Positions 27,309 through 38,105 are shown, numbered from the stretch's first letter. The stretch: 64,000 nucleotides of DNA from a bacterium (GCA_022842165.1 JALHQC010000016.1:1-64000), one strand, 5' to 3'. Program-made: numbers and translations. The notes: generated by a model from the sequence alone, not told the origin.

Positions 27309-28406
27309 CTATGTCGCAAACCGGAAGTGCAGCACGTCGCCGTCCTTCACCACATAATCCTTGCCTTCGAGGCGGAACTTCCCGGCCTCGCGCGCGCCGC
27401 CTTCGCCATTCCCCGCCACATAGTCATCATAGGCGACGGTTTCGGCGCGGATATAGCCCTTCTCGAAATCGGTGTGGATGACGCCCGCAGCGGCGGGCCC
27501 CTTGGTGCCCTTGGTGATGGTCCAGGCGCGGGCTTCTTTCGGCCCCACGGTAAAGTAGGTGACGAGATGCAGAAGATCATAGCCCGCGCGGATCACGCGG
27601 TTGAGGCCGGGTTCGATGAGTCCCACGGCTTCGAGATAGTCCTTCTGGTCGGCCTCCGGCAGCACCGCGATTTCGCTCTCGATCTTGGCGGAGACGACGC
27701 AGGCCACCGCGTTTTCCTCCTCCGCGCGCTTGAACACGCGGGCGGAGAATTCATTGCCCTTGTCGGCGGCGGCCTCTTCCACGTTGCACACGTAAAGCAC
27801 CGGCTTCGAAGACAGAAGCCCCAGCCCCTTGAAGGCCTTCTCCTCCTCGGGCGTGCGCTCCACGAGGCGCGCGGGCTTGCCGTCCCGCACCAGCACCAGC
27901 GCACGGTTCATCAGGTCCGCCAGTTCCTTGGCTTCCTTGTCGCCGGTCTTGGCCTTCTTCTCCAGCGGCGCGACACGCTTTTCGAGGCTGTCGAGATCGG
28001 CCAGCATCAGTTCCGTCTCGATCGTTTCGATATCGGCGATCGGGTCGATCTTGCCTTCAACATGCGTGATGTCGCCATCTTCGAAACACCGCACCACATG
28101 CGCAATGGCATCCACCTCGCGGATGTTCGCAAGAAACTGGTTGCCCAGCCCCTCCCCCTTCGAAGCCCCGCGCACAAGCCCTGCGATATCGACGAAGGTG
28201 AGCCTGGTCGGGATGATCTGCGCGCTCCCTGAGATCTTCGCCAGCACGTCGAGGCGCGGATCGGGAACGCCCACATCGCCGACGTTCGGCTCGATGGTGC
28301 AGAACGGATAATTCGCGGCCTGCGCCGCCGCCGTCTGCGTCAGCGCGTTGAACAGCGTCGACTTGCCGACATTGGGAAGCCCCACGATGCCACATTTGAA
28401 ACCCAT
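27309..28406 (-). CDS. ychF: YchF/OLA1 redox-regulated ATPase
   Basis: 365 residues. The G1 loop is GLPNVGKST; G3 is DIAGLV; G4 has NVEE in place of NKxD, the change that makes YchF prefer ATP. A TGS domain closes the C-terminus (LHFRFAT end). It binds ribosomes and is linked to stress tolerance. The start codon overlaps the pth stop as TAATG, a conserved pair in bacteria. Confidence 0.96.
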   Translation of the reverse strand: MGFKCGIVGLPNVGKSTLFNALTQTAAAQAANYPFCTIEPNVGDVGVPDPRLDVLAKISGSAQIIPTRLTFVDIAGLVRGASKGEGLGNQFLANIREVDAIAHVVRCFEDGDITHVEGKIDPIADIETIETELMLADLDSLEKRVAPLEKKAKTGDKEAKELADLMNRALVLVRDGKPARLVERTPEEEKAFKGLGLLSSKPVLYVCNVEEAAADKGNEFSARVFKRAEEENAVACVVSAKIESEIAVLPEADQKDYLEAVGLIEPGLNRVIRAGYDLLHLVTYFTVGPKEARAWTITKGTKGPAAAGVIHTDFEKGYIRAETVAYDDYVAGNGEGGAREAGKFRLEGKDYVVKDGDVLHFRFAT

Positions 28407-29101
28407 TATTCTATCTCCTTTATCCCTCTCCGCTTGCGGGGAGGGTCCGGGCGAAGCCCGGGGGTGGGGTCTGACGTGATGGAGCTAGCTCCACCCGGCA
28501 CACTGCGCGTGCCACCCTCCCCGCTACGCGGAGAGGGATTGAGCGCCAGATGAACCTTGTTCTGGAATGAGCCGTCCTCGCCGTGCACGAGGAGCGGAAT
28601 ATTTTCGGCAACCGCCGCGATCAGCGGATCGAGCCATTGGCGATCGGCCTTGGCGAAATCGCTCAGCACATGCGGATGCACCAGCGCCTTGTCACCCGGA
28701 TGCCCAATGCCCAGCCGCACCCTTTGGAAATGCGGCCCGCAATGCGCGATCATCGAGCGGATGCCGTTGTGGCCCGCAGCACCGCCGCCGAACTTCACCC
28801 GCACCTTGCCCGGTTCGAGGTCAAGCTCGTCATAGAGCACGATCACCTGTGCCGGATCGATGTCGTAGAAGCGCATGGCCTCGCCGACCGCCCGGCCGCT
28901 CTCGTTCATGTAGGTCATGGGCTTCAGTACCAGCACCTTCTCCCCGCTGAAGGTTCCTTCCGAAACCTCGCCCTGGAAGCGCTTGCGCCAGGGGGAAAAG
29001 CCATGGCGGCGGACCATTTCGTCCACCGCCATGAAACCGATATTGTGCCGGTTGCCCGCATATTTGGGGCCGGGATTGCCGAGCCCCACGAGAAGGTGCA
29101 T
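28406..29101 (-). CDS. pth: Peptidyl-tRNA hydrolase with repeat-encoded tail
   Basis: 231 residues. It releases tRNA from peptidyl-tRNA that drops off ribosomes. The catalytic His19 is in [16 protein letters not shown] and YDELDLEPG complete the site. The conserved enzyme ends near residue 188. The last 40 or so residues (from [10 protein letters not shown]) are read from the palindromic element at 28423-28538 and replace the normal short end. The ychF start overlaps its stop. Confidence 0.95.
   Translation of the reverse strand: MHLLVGLGNPGPKYAGNRHNIGFMAVDEMVRRHGFSPWRKRFQGEVSEGTFSGEKVLVLKPMTYMNESGRAVGEAMRFYDIDPAQVIVLYDELDLEPGKVRVKFGGGAAGHNGIRSMIAHCGPHFQRVRLGIGHPGDKALVHPHVLSDFAKADRQWLDPLIAAVAENIPLLVHGEDGSFQNKVHLALNPSPRSGEGGTRSVPGGASSITSDPTPGLRPDPPRKRRGIKEIE
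28423..28538. repeat. 116-bp palindromic element inside the pth 3' end
   Basis: It has perfect 11-bp terminal inverted repeats, TCCCTCTCCGC and GCGGAGAGGGA, with a CCGGGC/GCCCGG hairpin and an AGCTAGCT centre. On the pth strand it starts like the element in uvrB (3006-3055) and is read in the same frame. Confidence 0.85.
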
Positions 29102-29125
29102 GTCGCCCTCCCGAGGCGGAGAATG

Positions 29126-29881
29126 TTACTTCTTCTTGGCCGCCGGAGCAGCCGGAGCCGCGCCCTTGGCAGGCGCCGCACCCTTGGCCGGCGCTGCCGC
29201 AGCGCCCTTGGCGGGAGCCGCACCCTTGGCCGGAGCCGCAGCCGCCGCACCAGCGGCCGGAGCCTTCTGGTTCGTCGCTGGAACTTCGGCGGCAGCTTCG
29301 GCCGGAGCCTCTTCTTCCTTGGCCTGAGCCGTCACGGCGCAAAGCGTGACGTCGTCCTTGGAGACGGCGGTAACGCCTTCAGGCAGCGTGATCTGCGAGA
29401 GATGGATCGACTGGCCGACCTGCATGCCGGTGAGATCTACGGTGATCTCGTCGGGAATGAGGTTGGCCGAGCAATAGAGCGCCACCGTGTGCGACACGAT
29501 GTTGAGCGCGCCGCCGGTCTTGATGCCGGGAGCGGCTTCCTGGTTCTTGAAGTGCACAGGCACGTCAACCGCCACGCGGGCATCCTTGCCGAGGCGCAGG
29601 AAGTCGACGTGGATGATGAAGTCGCGGACCGGTTCGAACTGAACGTCGCGCGGGATGGCGCGGATGGTCTGGCCATCGACCTCGAGGTCGACGAGCGTCG
29701 CCATGAAGCGGCCGGTCTGGACATGGGGGAGGACGTCGCCGTAGACGAGCGACACGAGCTGGGGTTCACGCTTGTCGCCATAGACGACACCCGGAACGAG
29801 GCCTTCACGGCGAACTGCGCGAGAGGCCCCCTTGCCTGCCCGGGCGCGCGACGCGGCCTTGAGCTGCACGATCTTGGACAT
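29126..29881 (-). CDS. rplY: Ribosomal protein bL25, Ctc form, with Ala/Lys-rich tail
   Basis: 251 residues. Residues 1-95 are the 5S rRNA-binding L25 domain; residues 96-185 are the CTC/TL5 beta domain. The tail from about 188 onward is made of repeats of the type AAPAKGAAPAKG ending in AAKKK. Similar tails occur in alphaproteobacterial L25. The tail is encoded by near-identical tandem bases and may vary in length. It is followed by pth and ychF, a conserved order. Confidence 0.96.
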   Translation of the reverse strand: MSKIVQLKAASRARAGKGASRAVRREGLVPGVVYGDKREPQLVSLVYGDVLPHVQTGRFMATLVDLEVDGQTIRAIPRDVQFEPVRDFIIHVDFLRLGKDARVAVDVPVHFKNQEAAPGIKTGGALNIVSHTVALYCSANLIPDEITVDLTGMQVGQSIHLSQITLPEGVTAVSKDDVTLCAVTAQAKEEEAPAEAAAEVPATNQKAPAAGAAAAAPAKGAAPAKGAAAAPAKGAAPAKGAAPAAPAAKKK

Positions 29882-30004
29882 GGTATACTCCTGATATGAT
29901 GAGTCCGGCCAGCCTTCCTCCAGGGGTGAACGACGCTAGACGGACGGCGGCCCTATAGCCGAACAGGCGCGCAAGTGCAACCCGGCCACCGAATTGGTCG
30001 TATT

Positions 30005-30238
30005 TCAGTCTGAACTTCGTAAAAGCTCTGCTTCTGCCAACTCGACACTGGCATAAATCCCTGATTGGTATTCGGCCTGCCAGCCATACTCGATGCCTTC
30101 ATCTTCTTCAGCTGGATGCCAAAAGCGCTCTATCAGATAGAAAAACTGCCCATCAGGTCGCCGCATGATGATTGTGCGCCTATCCGGATTTCGCGAGGGT
30201 ATCGTCTTGCACCTTTCGCCAATTGGCTGTTCGATCAT
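30005..30238 (-). CDS. Small conserved-looking hypothetical protein
   Basis: 77 residues, soluble and acidic at the end. It has an N-terminal basic part with RRPDGQFFYLIERFWHP, then EYGWQAEYQSGIYASVELAEAELLR. The codon use is a little less GC-rich than its neighbours, and the protein looks like a real globular domain. I do not recognise it. It lies alone between rplY and a secreted protein. Confidence 0.6.
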   Translation of the reverse strand: MIEQPIGERCKTIPSRNPDRRTIIMRRPDGQFFYLIERFWHPAEEDEGIEYGWQAEYQSGIYASVELAEAELLRSSD

Positions 30239-30282
30239 GCTGCATTCCTCTATTTGATCGGAGCACGCTCACGCCTGACCCT

Positions 30283-31017
30283 TTACCCCGCTTCTGAGTA
30301 TTCAGGCGCGAAACCCTCGCCCCATTCGCCCAGATCGTCGATGGTGACCACTGGGTTCGTCTTCAGCCGCTTCACCGTGCTCTTGCCTTCGTCCTCCGAG
30401 ATATTCCCGGTGGTGATGATCACCTTCCCCGTCAGCAAATTGATGCTCACTTCGTCGATCTTGCCGCTGGCACGGTGCACATTGTAGCTGTCATATCCGA
30501 TCAGCCGCAGCTTTTCCTTCTCGATGCGGAAGCGGAAACTGGTGTTGCCCATGTCCCAGCCGCCGGCACTCATGAACAGGTAGAGCGTCACCTTCAGCGT
30601 CCCGTTCTCGATGGTGACGCCGCCCGTTTCCGAGAGCGGATCATCCTGCGAGGAATTCACATTGCGCGGAATGAGCGTGTGGTTCTCGAAGGCCAGCCGA
30701 TAGCCACCCTCTTGCCCCAGCGCCACCGCCAGCATGCGGGGGTTGGTGTCGAACATGGTGTCCGAACCTTCATAGGCCTTGATGACATTGGCCGGGTCCG
30801 CCATGCGCAGCACCAGCGCCAGATCCTCCGTCCCGTCCTTGTCGAGGTCGCCCTTGATCTCGCTCTCAAGCTTCCAGCCCTCCGGCACGAAAGCCTTGGC
30901 GTCCGCGCCCTGCGTGGCAAGCGTGGGATAGCTCACGGGCGGCGGCTCGCCCTCTTGTGCCAGCGCGGACGAAATGCCCAATCCGGCGAGGAATGAAACG
31001 GCGGCAAGCAAGCGCAT
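30283..31017 (-). CDS. Exported protein with a Ca-loop-like motif
   Basis: 244 residues with a signal peptide (SFLAGLGISSALAQ). Residues near 57-67 read GDLDKDGTEDLAL, a form seen in EF-hand-like or FG-GAP calcium loops. The rest is beta-rich (GTLKVTLYLFMSAGGW, then FRFRIEKEKLRLIGYD). Similar proteins are described only as hypothetical. It probably acts in the periplasm. Confidence 0.7.
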   Translation of the reverse strand: MRLLAAVSFLAGLGISSALAQEGEPPPVSYPTLATQGADAKAFVPEGWKLESEIKGDLDKDGTEDLALVLRMADPANVIKAYEGSDTMFDTNPRMLAVALGQEGGYRLAFENHTLIPRNVNSSQDDPLSETGGVTIENGTLKVTLYLFMSAGGWDMGNTSFRFRIEKEKLRLIGYDSYNVHRASGKIDEVSINLLTGKVIITTGNISEDEGKSTVKRLKTNPVVTIDDLGEWGEGFAPEYSEAG

Positions 31018-31099
31018 GGAAGTCTCCGGCAGGCCTTGAAGTTGAGTTACGCTCTAGCGGCATCCTGAAAGCTGCGATGTGACCCAGGTCACGGCTAGA

Positions 31100-31861
31100 C
31101 TAGTTCTTGAGGCGATAGCCCGTCCTGAACATCCAGGCCACGATTGCCATGCAGGTGACGAGAAAGAACAGCGTCATGCCGAGGCTCACCATCACGCTCA
31201 CATCCGCCACCTCGTTGAAGCTCCAGCGGAAGCCGCTCACCAGATAGACGACGGGATTGAACAGCGAGACCGTCTGCCACACCGGCGGCAGCACGTTGAT
31301 CGAATAGAAGCTGCCGCCCAGAAACGTCAGCGGCGTGATGACGAGAAGCGGAATGATCTGCAGCTTCTCGAACCCGTCTGCCCACAGCCCGATCATGAAA
31401 CCGAACAGGCTGAAGGTAACTGCCGTCAGCACCATGAAACCGATCATCCAGAACGGATGCGCGATCGACAGCGGCACGAACAGCGCCGAGGTGGCCAGGA
31501 TGATGAGGCCGATCAGGATCGATTTTGCCGCCGCCGCGCCGACAAACCCGAAAATCATCTCGGCTGCCGAAACCGGTGCCGCGAGGAATTCGTAGATCGT
31601 GCCGGAAAACCGCGGAAAATAGATGCCGAATGAGGCATTCGAAATCGACTGCGTCAAGAGCGACAGGATGATGAGCCCCGGCACGATGAAGGCGCCATAG
31701 CTCACGCCCTCGATTTCCTGGATGCGCGAGCCGATGGCCGCGCCGAACACCACGAAATACAGAACCGTCGAGATGACGGGCGAAAAGAGGCTCTGCCCCA
31801 GCGTCCGGAAGAACCGCTTCATCTCGTAGGAAAAGATAGCCCAGACCGCGCGCCAGTTCAT
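31100..31861 (-). CDS. ABC-2 type transporter permease
   Basis: 253 residues with six helices. The segments around [19 protein letters not shown] and [17 protein letters not shown] are typical of ABC-2 permeases of the drug/polysaccharide exporter type (DrrB/NodJ-like). Its start overlaps the ATPase stop as ATGA. The complex would be two permeases plus two ATPases. Substrate unknown. Confidence 0.92.
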   Translation of the reverse strand: MNWRAVWAIFSYEMKRFFRTLGQSLFSPVISTVLYFVVFGAAIGSRIQEIEGVSYGAFIVPGLIILSLLTQSISNASFGIYFPRFSGTIYEFLAAPVSAAEMIFGFVGAAAAKSILIGLIILATSALFVPLSIAHPFWMIGFMVLTAVTFSLFGFMIGLWADGFEKLQIIPLLVITPLTFLGGSFYSINVLPPVWQTVSLFNPVVYLVSGFRWSFNEVADVSVMVSLGMTLFFLVTCMAIVAWMFRTGYRLKN

Positions 31862-32778
31862 GTGCTGAGCAATCCCATGAAAATGTCTTCGAGCGAGCTC
31901 TGCTCGGTGTGGAGATCGGTGAAGTCCACCTTGGCGGCAGCCAGCGCCGCAAGAAGCCGGGGCACGTCATCGCGGCTGTCATGGGTATCGAACGTATAGG
32001 ACAGCGACGTGCCATCCGTTCCGAGCTCCAGCTTGAAACCGTCGAGTGACGGCGGAATGACGGGCAATGGCCGTGCCAGCTGCAGGATGAGGCGCTTGCG
32101 GCCCAGCTTGCGCATCAGCGTCTTCTTGTCCTCCACCAGAATGATGCGCCCCTTGTTGATGACGCCCACCCGGTCGGCCATTTCCTCGGCCTCTTCGATG
32201 TAATGCGTGGTGAGGATGACGGTGACGCCACCATCGCGCAAATCGCGCACCACGTTCCACATCTCCTTGCGGAGTTCGACATCGACACCCGCCGTCGGCT
32301 CGTCGAGGAACAGGATGCGCGGCTCGTGCGCCAGCGCCTTGGCGATCAGCACACGCCGCTTCATGCCGCCGGACAGCGTCATGATCTTGGAGTTCTTTTT
32401 CTCCCACAGCGACAAAAGGCGGAGCAACTTCTCGATATGGGCTGGATTGGCTGCCCTGCCATAAAGGCTGCGGCTGAAGCTCACCGTGTCCCAGACTGTT
32501 TCGAATATCGAAAGATGAAGCTCCTGCGGCACCAAGCCGATCAGCGAACGCGCCGCGCGAAAATCGCTGACATTGTCATGGCCATCGACCGTGATGGTTC
32601 CGCCCGTCTTGTTGACGATGCCGCAGATGATGCTGATGAGCGTCGTCTTGCCCGCGCCATTGGGGCCCAGCAGGGCCAGGATCTCGCCACGTTCAATGTC
32701 GAGGTTCACATCGCTCAGGGCGTTGAAACCGCTCTTGTAGGTTTTCGACAGGTTCTTGACGGCAACAATGGCGCTCAT
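31858..32778 (-). CDS. ABC transporter ATP-binding protein
   Basis: 306 residues. Walker A is GPNGAGKTT, signature LSGGMKRR, Walker [12 protein letters not shown], switch His in [10 protein letters not shown]. The C-terminal 80 residues are the extra domain of the DrrA/NodI-like exporters. It energises the adjacent permease. Confidence 0.94.
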   Translation of the reverse strand: MSAIVAVKNLSKTYKSGFNALSDVNLDIERGEILALLGPNGAGKTTLISIICGIVNKTGGTITVDGHDNVSDFRAARSLIGLVPQELHLSIFETVWDTVSFSRSLYGRAANPAHIEKLLRLLSLWEKKNSKIMTLSGGMKRRVLIAKALAHEPRILFLDEPTAGVDVELRKEMWNVVRDLRDGGVTVILTTHYIEEAEEMADRVGVINKGRIILVEDKKTLMRKLGRKRLILQLARPLPVIPPSLDGFKLELGTDGTSLSYTFDTHDSRDDVPRLLAALAAAKVDFTDLHTEQSSLEDIFMGLLST

Positions 32779-32850
32779 GGGAAAGCTCTATAGAGGAGGC
32801 CATGGCAAAGGAGAACAGCGATGCCGCGATGCGCCGCTCAGCCGCCATCC

Positions 32851-33783
<933 letters not shown>

Positions 33784-33917
33784 CATTTCCGAAAACCCCT
33801 CGATCCGCCTTGTGCCGCGCTCTATAACAACCGTGTGAAGGCCTGCAAAGCGGCAATTCGCGCATGCACACATAACGGACACTTATGGTGAAGGCTGCGG
33901 CAGCGCGCCGTCCGGGC

Positions 33918-35111
33918 CTACTGGAAGCGGTTGACGATGTCGAAGATGCCGGAGGCTGCAGCTTCCGCGACGGCGAAGGCGGCCATGCCCCAGCCAGCAT
34001 CCAGCGTGCCGCGCGGCACGCTGTTTGCCTGTTTCACGTCGCCCAGCGTCTTGCCATCGGGCGACTGCACTTCCCAGCGCACCGAGACGGATTGCTGGGC
34101 GGACGTCTTGTCGTCAATCTTGACGCGGCCGACGATCGTCAGCGCATCGGGCTGGCGTTTCGTCACCACCGGCCATCCGGCGGCGGACAGGGTCTTGCGC
34201 ATGGCGGCCGTCAGTTCGGCATCGCCGCCGCCGGGCGAACCCTTGACTGGCATTACCGCAACGGCACGAATCTGGGTGCCCGCATCTTTGGTCTTCGCCG
34301 CCGGCTTCGGCGGTTTGGAAACTCCGGCAACTTCGGTCTCATCGGGCGGTGCGGCAGCCTCGCGGCCATCAGCCGAAAGTGCAGCCACCGCCTTCGCCAT
34401 TTCGCCCTCGCCGGGGATCGGCTCCACGAAGGCTGTCGAGGCTTCCGGCACTTCCGGCGGGGCGGTTTCCGCGTCTAGGTCAGCCATCGCCACGCCGGGT
34501 CCATTCAGCGTTTCGAAATCGACTTCGCGATGGGCGTCGGGGCTCGCCATGGCGAAATACTCGGCCGGCGGAACATGGAGCCGCGACAGCCGTGTCGCAT
34601 AGCCCAGCTGCGCCAGCTTGGCGGCCATCGATTCGATCGAACTCCGCGCGATCCGCTCGATCACCGACGGCGACACTGCAGCCCACGGGTCGCTGCCGGT
34701 CGGCACGCCGGCATTGTCCTCGCCGTCGATTGTCTGCACCAGCACGCCCTCGGCATCGCGCAGCTGCCACTGATAGACGACGCGCACGCCAGAACTTTCG
34801 GCGAAAGTCCGGAACTGCCCGGTGAGCGTGAAGGCTCCGGACTGAAAATTTCCTTCCACAATGCCGATGTCGCGCTGCCCGCCGGCCACCGCCATGGCAG
34901 CCTTCATGTCGGCGAGTTTCGAGGGCGGCAGCCCCGTCACTTGCGAAATCGCGACCGGCGGCACCGTCTTGCCCCGCGGCTCGGTCGGCGCGGTGTCGGT
35001 CAGCACCGACGTGCCGCTGCACGAGGCCAGCAGAATGACCAGCGCGGCCAACACCGCACTCAATCCTCCGCGCCTGAACAGCCCCGGCCACAGGGAAATG
35101 CGAAACTGCAT
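33918..35111 (-). CDS. Large putative lipoprotein
   Basis: 397 residues. The N-terminus has a signal with lipobox (VILLASCS, Cys near 31). The first domain (about 50-180) contains GGQRDIGIVEGNFQSGAFTL; a Pro/Glu-rich linker (215-270) follows; the last domain begins RAVAVMPVKGSPGGGDAELT. The second domain recalls lipoproteins with a TolB/LpoB-like fold, but the match is weak. Unknown role at the cell envelope. Confidence 0.75.
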   Translation of the reverse strand: MQFRISLWPGLFRRGGLSAVLAALVILLASCSGTSVLTDTAPTEPRGKTVPPVAISQVTGLPPSKLADMKAAMAVAGGQRDIGIVEGNFQSGAFTLTGQFRTFAESSGVRVVYQWQLRDAEGVLVQTIDGEDNAGVPTGSDPWAAVSPSVIERIARSSIESMAAKLAQLGYATRLSRLHVPPAEYFAMASPDAHREVDFETLNGPGVAMADLDAETAPPEVPEASTAFVEPIPGEGEMAKAVAALSADGREAAAPPDETEVAGVSKPPKPAAKTKDAGTQIRAVAVMPVKGSPGGGDAELTAAMRKTLSAAGWPVVTKRQPDALTIVGRVKIDDKTSAQQSVSVRWEVQSPDGKTLGDVKQANSVPRGTLDAGWGMAAFAVAEAAASGIFDIVNRFQ

Positions 35112-35129
35112 GTCTAAGGCACTATCTCG

Positions 35130-36281
35130 CTATCGAACGATCATTTCCAGCGGGTACTTCGATACCGGCTCCGGCTTCTTATCACCAATGATATAGGTGC
35201 GGCCAAGGCAATAGGCCGCCCCTGCGTCGGAATTCATCAGGATCATGTGCGCGAAGAACACCATTCCGGAACGAATCTCAACCGGATTATCCTTGTAGAA
35301 CATCGGACTGTCCATCCACGATGGCGTGAATTTCGCCCCCAGCGAATAGCCGCAGGCATTCAGCCGGTGCTCCTTCATGCCATGCGCGTCCATCACCTCC
35401 GCATGGGCGGCAAACACCTCGCCCGCCGTATGGCCGGGCCTGAGCTTCTCCTCGACGGCGGCGAGCGCCTCCTGTGCCGCGGCATCCATCGCCACATGAT
35501 GCTTCGTCGGCTTCCCGATCATCACCGTGCGCATGAAGGCGGCATGATAGTGGCGGTAGACCCCTGCCCATTCCAGCGTCAGCTGGTCGCGCTTCGACAG
35601 TTTCCGCCGCCCCGACTTGTAGCGGCAGAGCAGCGCATCGCGGGCCGAACCGATGATGAACTCATTCGCCGGATAATCGCCGCCACCGGCGAACACCGCG
35701 GCCTGCTGGGCGGCGAGTATGTCGCCCTCGTCCGCACCCGCCTTGGTCTTCCTGATCGCGGCCTTCAACGCCGCATCGCCCAGTTCGCCGGCCTTGCGCA
35801 CATATTTCAGCTCGGCCTTGGACTTCACCACGCGGATCATGTTGACGAGGTCGTTTGCGTCCTGAAGCTTGCAGAAGCCCGAGAGCGCCTCATCCACCGC
35901 CTTGCCGTTGAAATGCGTCAACCCGTAGGACTGGCTCTCGATGCCAAGGCGCTTGCCGCGCGCGCCAAGGCTCTCCAGCATGTCTTTCAACTGCACCGCG
36001 GGCTTGGCGCCCGCCGCGTCGGTCCAGATGCGGATGTCCGCGATGATCGAGGTATGCTGTGCTTGGCGGAGGTCGGCCGAGCGCGTCAGCAGCGCCAGCT
36101 TGCCATCGCTTCCGAGATAGAGGCACTGGAAAAAGCAGAAGCCGAAGGTGTCGTAGCCGGTGAGGTAATACATGCTCTCCTGCTGGAACATCAGCAGCCC
36201 GTCGAGCCCTTGGCTCTCCATCGCGGCGATCGTGTTGGCGATCCGCGCCTTGTATTCGGCGCGTTCGAAATGCAGTGCCAT
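35130..36281 (-). CDS. M24-family protein, metal ligands replaced (creatinase/DoeA-like)
   Basis: 383 residues: an N-terminal creatinase domain (1-150) and a C-terminal pita-bread domain. The metal-binding stretch reads LTLEWAGVYRHYHAAFMRT where aminopeptidases P have Asp...Asp; the first Asp is Glu and the second is Ala. That is as in creatinase and ectoine hydrolase DoeA, which work without metal. A C-N hydrolase role is therefore more likely than prolidase activity. The substrate cannot be assigned from this window. Confidence 0.82.
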   Translation of the reverse strand: MALHFERAEYKARIANTIAAMESQGLDGLLMFQQESMYYLTGYDTFGFCFFQCLYLGSDGKLALLTRSADLRQAQHTSIIADIRIWTDAAGAKPAVQLKDMLESLGARGKRLGIESQSYGLTHFNGKAVDEALSGFCKLQDANDLVNMIRVVKSKAELKYVRKAGELGDAALKAAIRKTKAGADEGDILAAQQAAVFAGGGDYPANEFIIGSARDALLCRYKSGRRKLSKRDQLTLEWAGVYRHYHAAFMRTVMIGKPTKHHVAMDAAAQEALAAVEEKLRPGHTAGEVFAAHAEVMDAHGMKEHRLNACGYSLGAKFTPSWMDSPMFYKDNPVEIRSGMVFFAHMILMNSDAGAAYCLGRTYIIGDKKPEPVSKYPLEMIVR

Positions 36282-36285
36282 GATC

Positions 36286-37053
36286 CTATCCCTCGTTCAG
36301 TGAAATGGCGGATATGAGCCGCCCATAATCTTTCTCATTGCGGTGCGTGGTGCGGCGATAGCTGAAGAATAGCTCTTCGTCACTGAATGTGCAGAGCGCG
36401 AGGTTCACGACCTCGCCGGCGCCATCCGCCTTCAGCCGGTTTTCCAGATAGCCCGGCAGGTCGAACAGGAAATGCCCGGCCCGGGACGATGGCGTGAAGA
36501 AGCGCGCGTTCGAACTCTCCGCATCGGTGAAGCGCGACGGAAACTCAGGTCCGACCTCGTAGGCCGCCTTCGAAATCATGGGCCCGATGACTGCAACGAT
36601 CCGGGCACGTTGGGCGCCCTGGCCCTCCATCGCCTCAAGCGTGCGGGTGGTAACGCCGGTGAGAGCGCCCTTCCACCCGGCATGCGCCGCGCCGATCACA
36701 CCTGCGGCAGGATCGGCAAACAGCACTGGCCCGCAATCCGCCGTCAGCACGCCCAGCGCCAGACCGCGCGTGCGCGTCACCAGCGCATCGACGCGCGGCC
36801 GCTCTTCCGTCTCCCACGGCTTCGAGACGACCTGCACATCCGGGCTGTGAATCTGCCACGCCGAAAGCAGCGCATCGGGCGCCACATGCATTGCCTCCGC
36901 CACCGTGGCGCGATTCTTCAGAACCGATTGGCGCGCATCGCCTGACCCCATGCCGCAGTTCAGCGACGAGAAGATGCCCGTCGAATGCCCGCCCTGCCGG
37001 GTGAAGAACCCATGCGACAGTGAGGGAGAGGCAAGTGCGTCGGTCTGGATCAT
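36286..37053 (-). CDS. pgeF: YfiH-type laccase-domain protein
   Basis: 255 residues. Motifs of the Cu/Zn-oxidoreductase-like family: HGFFTRQGG at the N-terminus, QIHSPDV, LTADCGPVLF and GAAHAGWKG. Members act as purine nucleoside phosphorylases and as PgeF, a peptidoglycan editing factor. Its start overlaps the midA stop. lgt-midA-pgeF is a conserved alphaproteobacterial order. Confidence 0.9.
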   Translation of the reverse strand: MIQTDALASPSLSHGFFTRQGGHSTGIFSSLNCGMGSGDARQSVLKNRATVAEAMHVAPDALLSAWQIHSPDVQVVSKPWETEERPRVDALVTRTRGLALGVLTADCGPVLFADPAAGVIGAAHAGWKGALTGVTTRTLEAMEGQGAQRARIVAVIGPMISKAAYEVGPEFPSRFTDAESSNARFFTPSSRAGHFLFDLPGYLENRLKADGAGEVVNLALCTFSDEELFFSYRRTTHRNEKDYGRLISAISLNEG

Positions 37054-38105
37054 GAGCGTCCGAATGGATAGGGCGTGGCAAGGCCCGGTGAAACGGCGGC
37101 AAGCACCTTGAACAGGTTACCCATCTGGCTTTCGCCTGCAAGCCTTGTCATCTGGCGCTCGAGCATGGCACGCGTGCGGGCATCGGATTTCGCGGCGAGC
37201 ATCGCCGTGCGCTGCTCCAGCCCCATGGCGAGAAGAAACCCCCGCTGCGTGAGGCCGGGCATCGCTGCCGCACCGCCATCCGTCAGCGCCTTTCCCAAGG
37301 CCTCGAAATCGACATGCGAGGTGAGATCGCAATGGCCGGGGCTTTCGAGAATGGAGACGAAACCGTGCCTGCGCATGGCCTGCAGCGTATCGCCGAGAGC
37401 GCTCGCCAGGTGACCATAATCGATGATGAGGCTCGCCCCTGGCTGGCGCGACAACCGCTCGCCGATCTCCCGCGCGATTGCGCTGCGGGCGGGTGCGAAC
37501 TCGACAATGTCGCCTTCCGCACCCTGCGGGCCGAGGTCTGCCGCGATCAGCCCGAGCACCAGCCCGTCATCCTTCAATCCCACCACGCGCTCGTGCCAGC
37601 GGTCGTCGCGCTTCTCGAACTGGCGGATGGGAATGGCATCGAAGAACTCGTTGGCAATGACGATCAGCGGCCCCTCCGGCACATCCGCAAGGCGGTCATG
37701 CCAGATTGCGTCCACGCCGAGCATTTCTCGCTGCATCTGCCGCAGCACGGGGCTGGTTTCCACGAGATGCAGCAACGCGGCCTCGGCAAATTGCGGAGCG
37801 GCACGTCTCGCCGTCCGCAGCATGTCCTTCATCAGCGTGCCGCGTCCTGGCCCAAGCTCCACGAGATGAAACGTGGATGGCTGCCCCATCGCAGTCCAGG
37901 CGGCGATGCACCAGACGCCGATCAGTTCGCCGAAAATCTGGCTCACCTCCGGTGCGGTCACGAAGTCGCCGGTCTCTCCGAACGGGTTGCGCGCCATGTA
38001 GTAGCCATGCTCCGGATGGCCGAGGCACAAGCTCATGTAGCGGTCGAGCGGAAGCGGCCCCTCGCTGACGATCAGTTCACGGATCAGTTTCTCAAGCGGC
38101 GTCAC
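37050..38105 (-). CDS. MidA/NDUFAF7-family SAM-dependent methyltransferase
   Basis: 351 residues. The N-terminus has ELIVSEGPLPLDRYMSLCLGHPEHGYY and GDFVTAPEVSQIFGELIG; the SAM loop is LVELGPGRGTLM. The mitochondrial homologue methylates an Arg of complex I subunit NDUFS2. A role in complex I assembly here is plausible by family. It overlaps lgt (14 bases) and pgeF (4 bases). Confidence 0.93.
   Translation of the reverse strand: MTPLEKLIRELIVSEGPLPLDRYMSLCLGHPEHGYYMARNPFGETGDFVTAPEVSQIFGELIGVWCIAAWTAMGQPSTFHLVELGPGRGTLMKDMLRTARRAAPQFAEAALLHLVETSPVLRQMQREMLGVDAIWHDRLADVPEGPLIVIANEFFDAIPIRQFEKRDDRWHERVVGLKDDGLVLGLIAADLGPQGAEGDIVEFAPARSAIAREIGERLSRQPGASLIIDYGHLASALGDTLQAMRRHGFVSILESPGHCDLTSHVDFEALGKALTDGGAAAMPGLTQRGFLLAMGLEQRTAMLAAKSDARTRAMLERQMTRLAGESQMGNLFKVLAAVSPGLATPYPFGRS

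Noticed and set aside
33784-33882. N-terminal extension of prs
   Set aside because: The added 33 residues are not like any Prs; the conserved protein starts at MKIVAGNSN.
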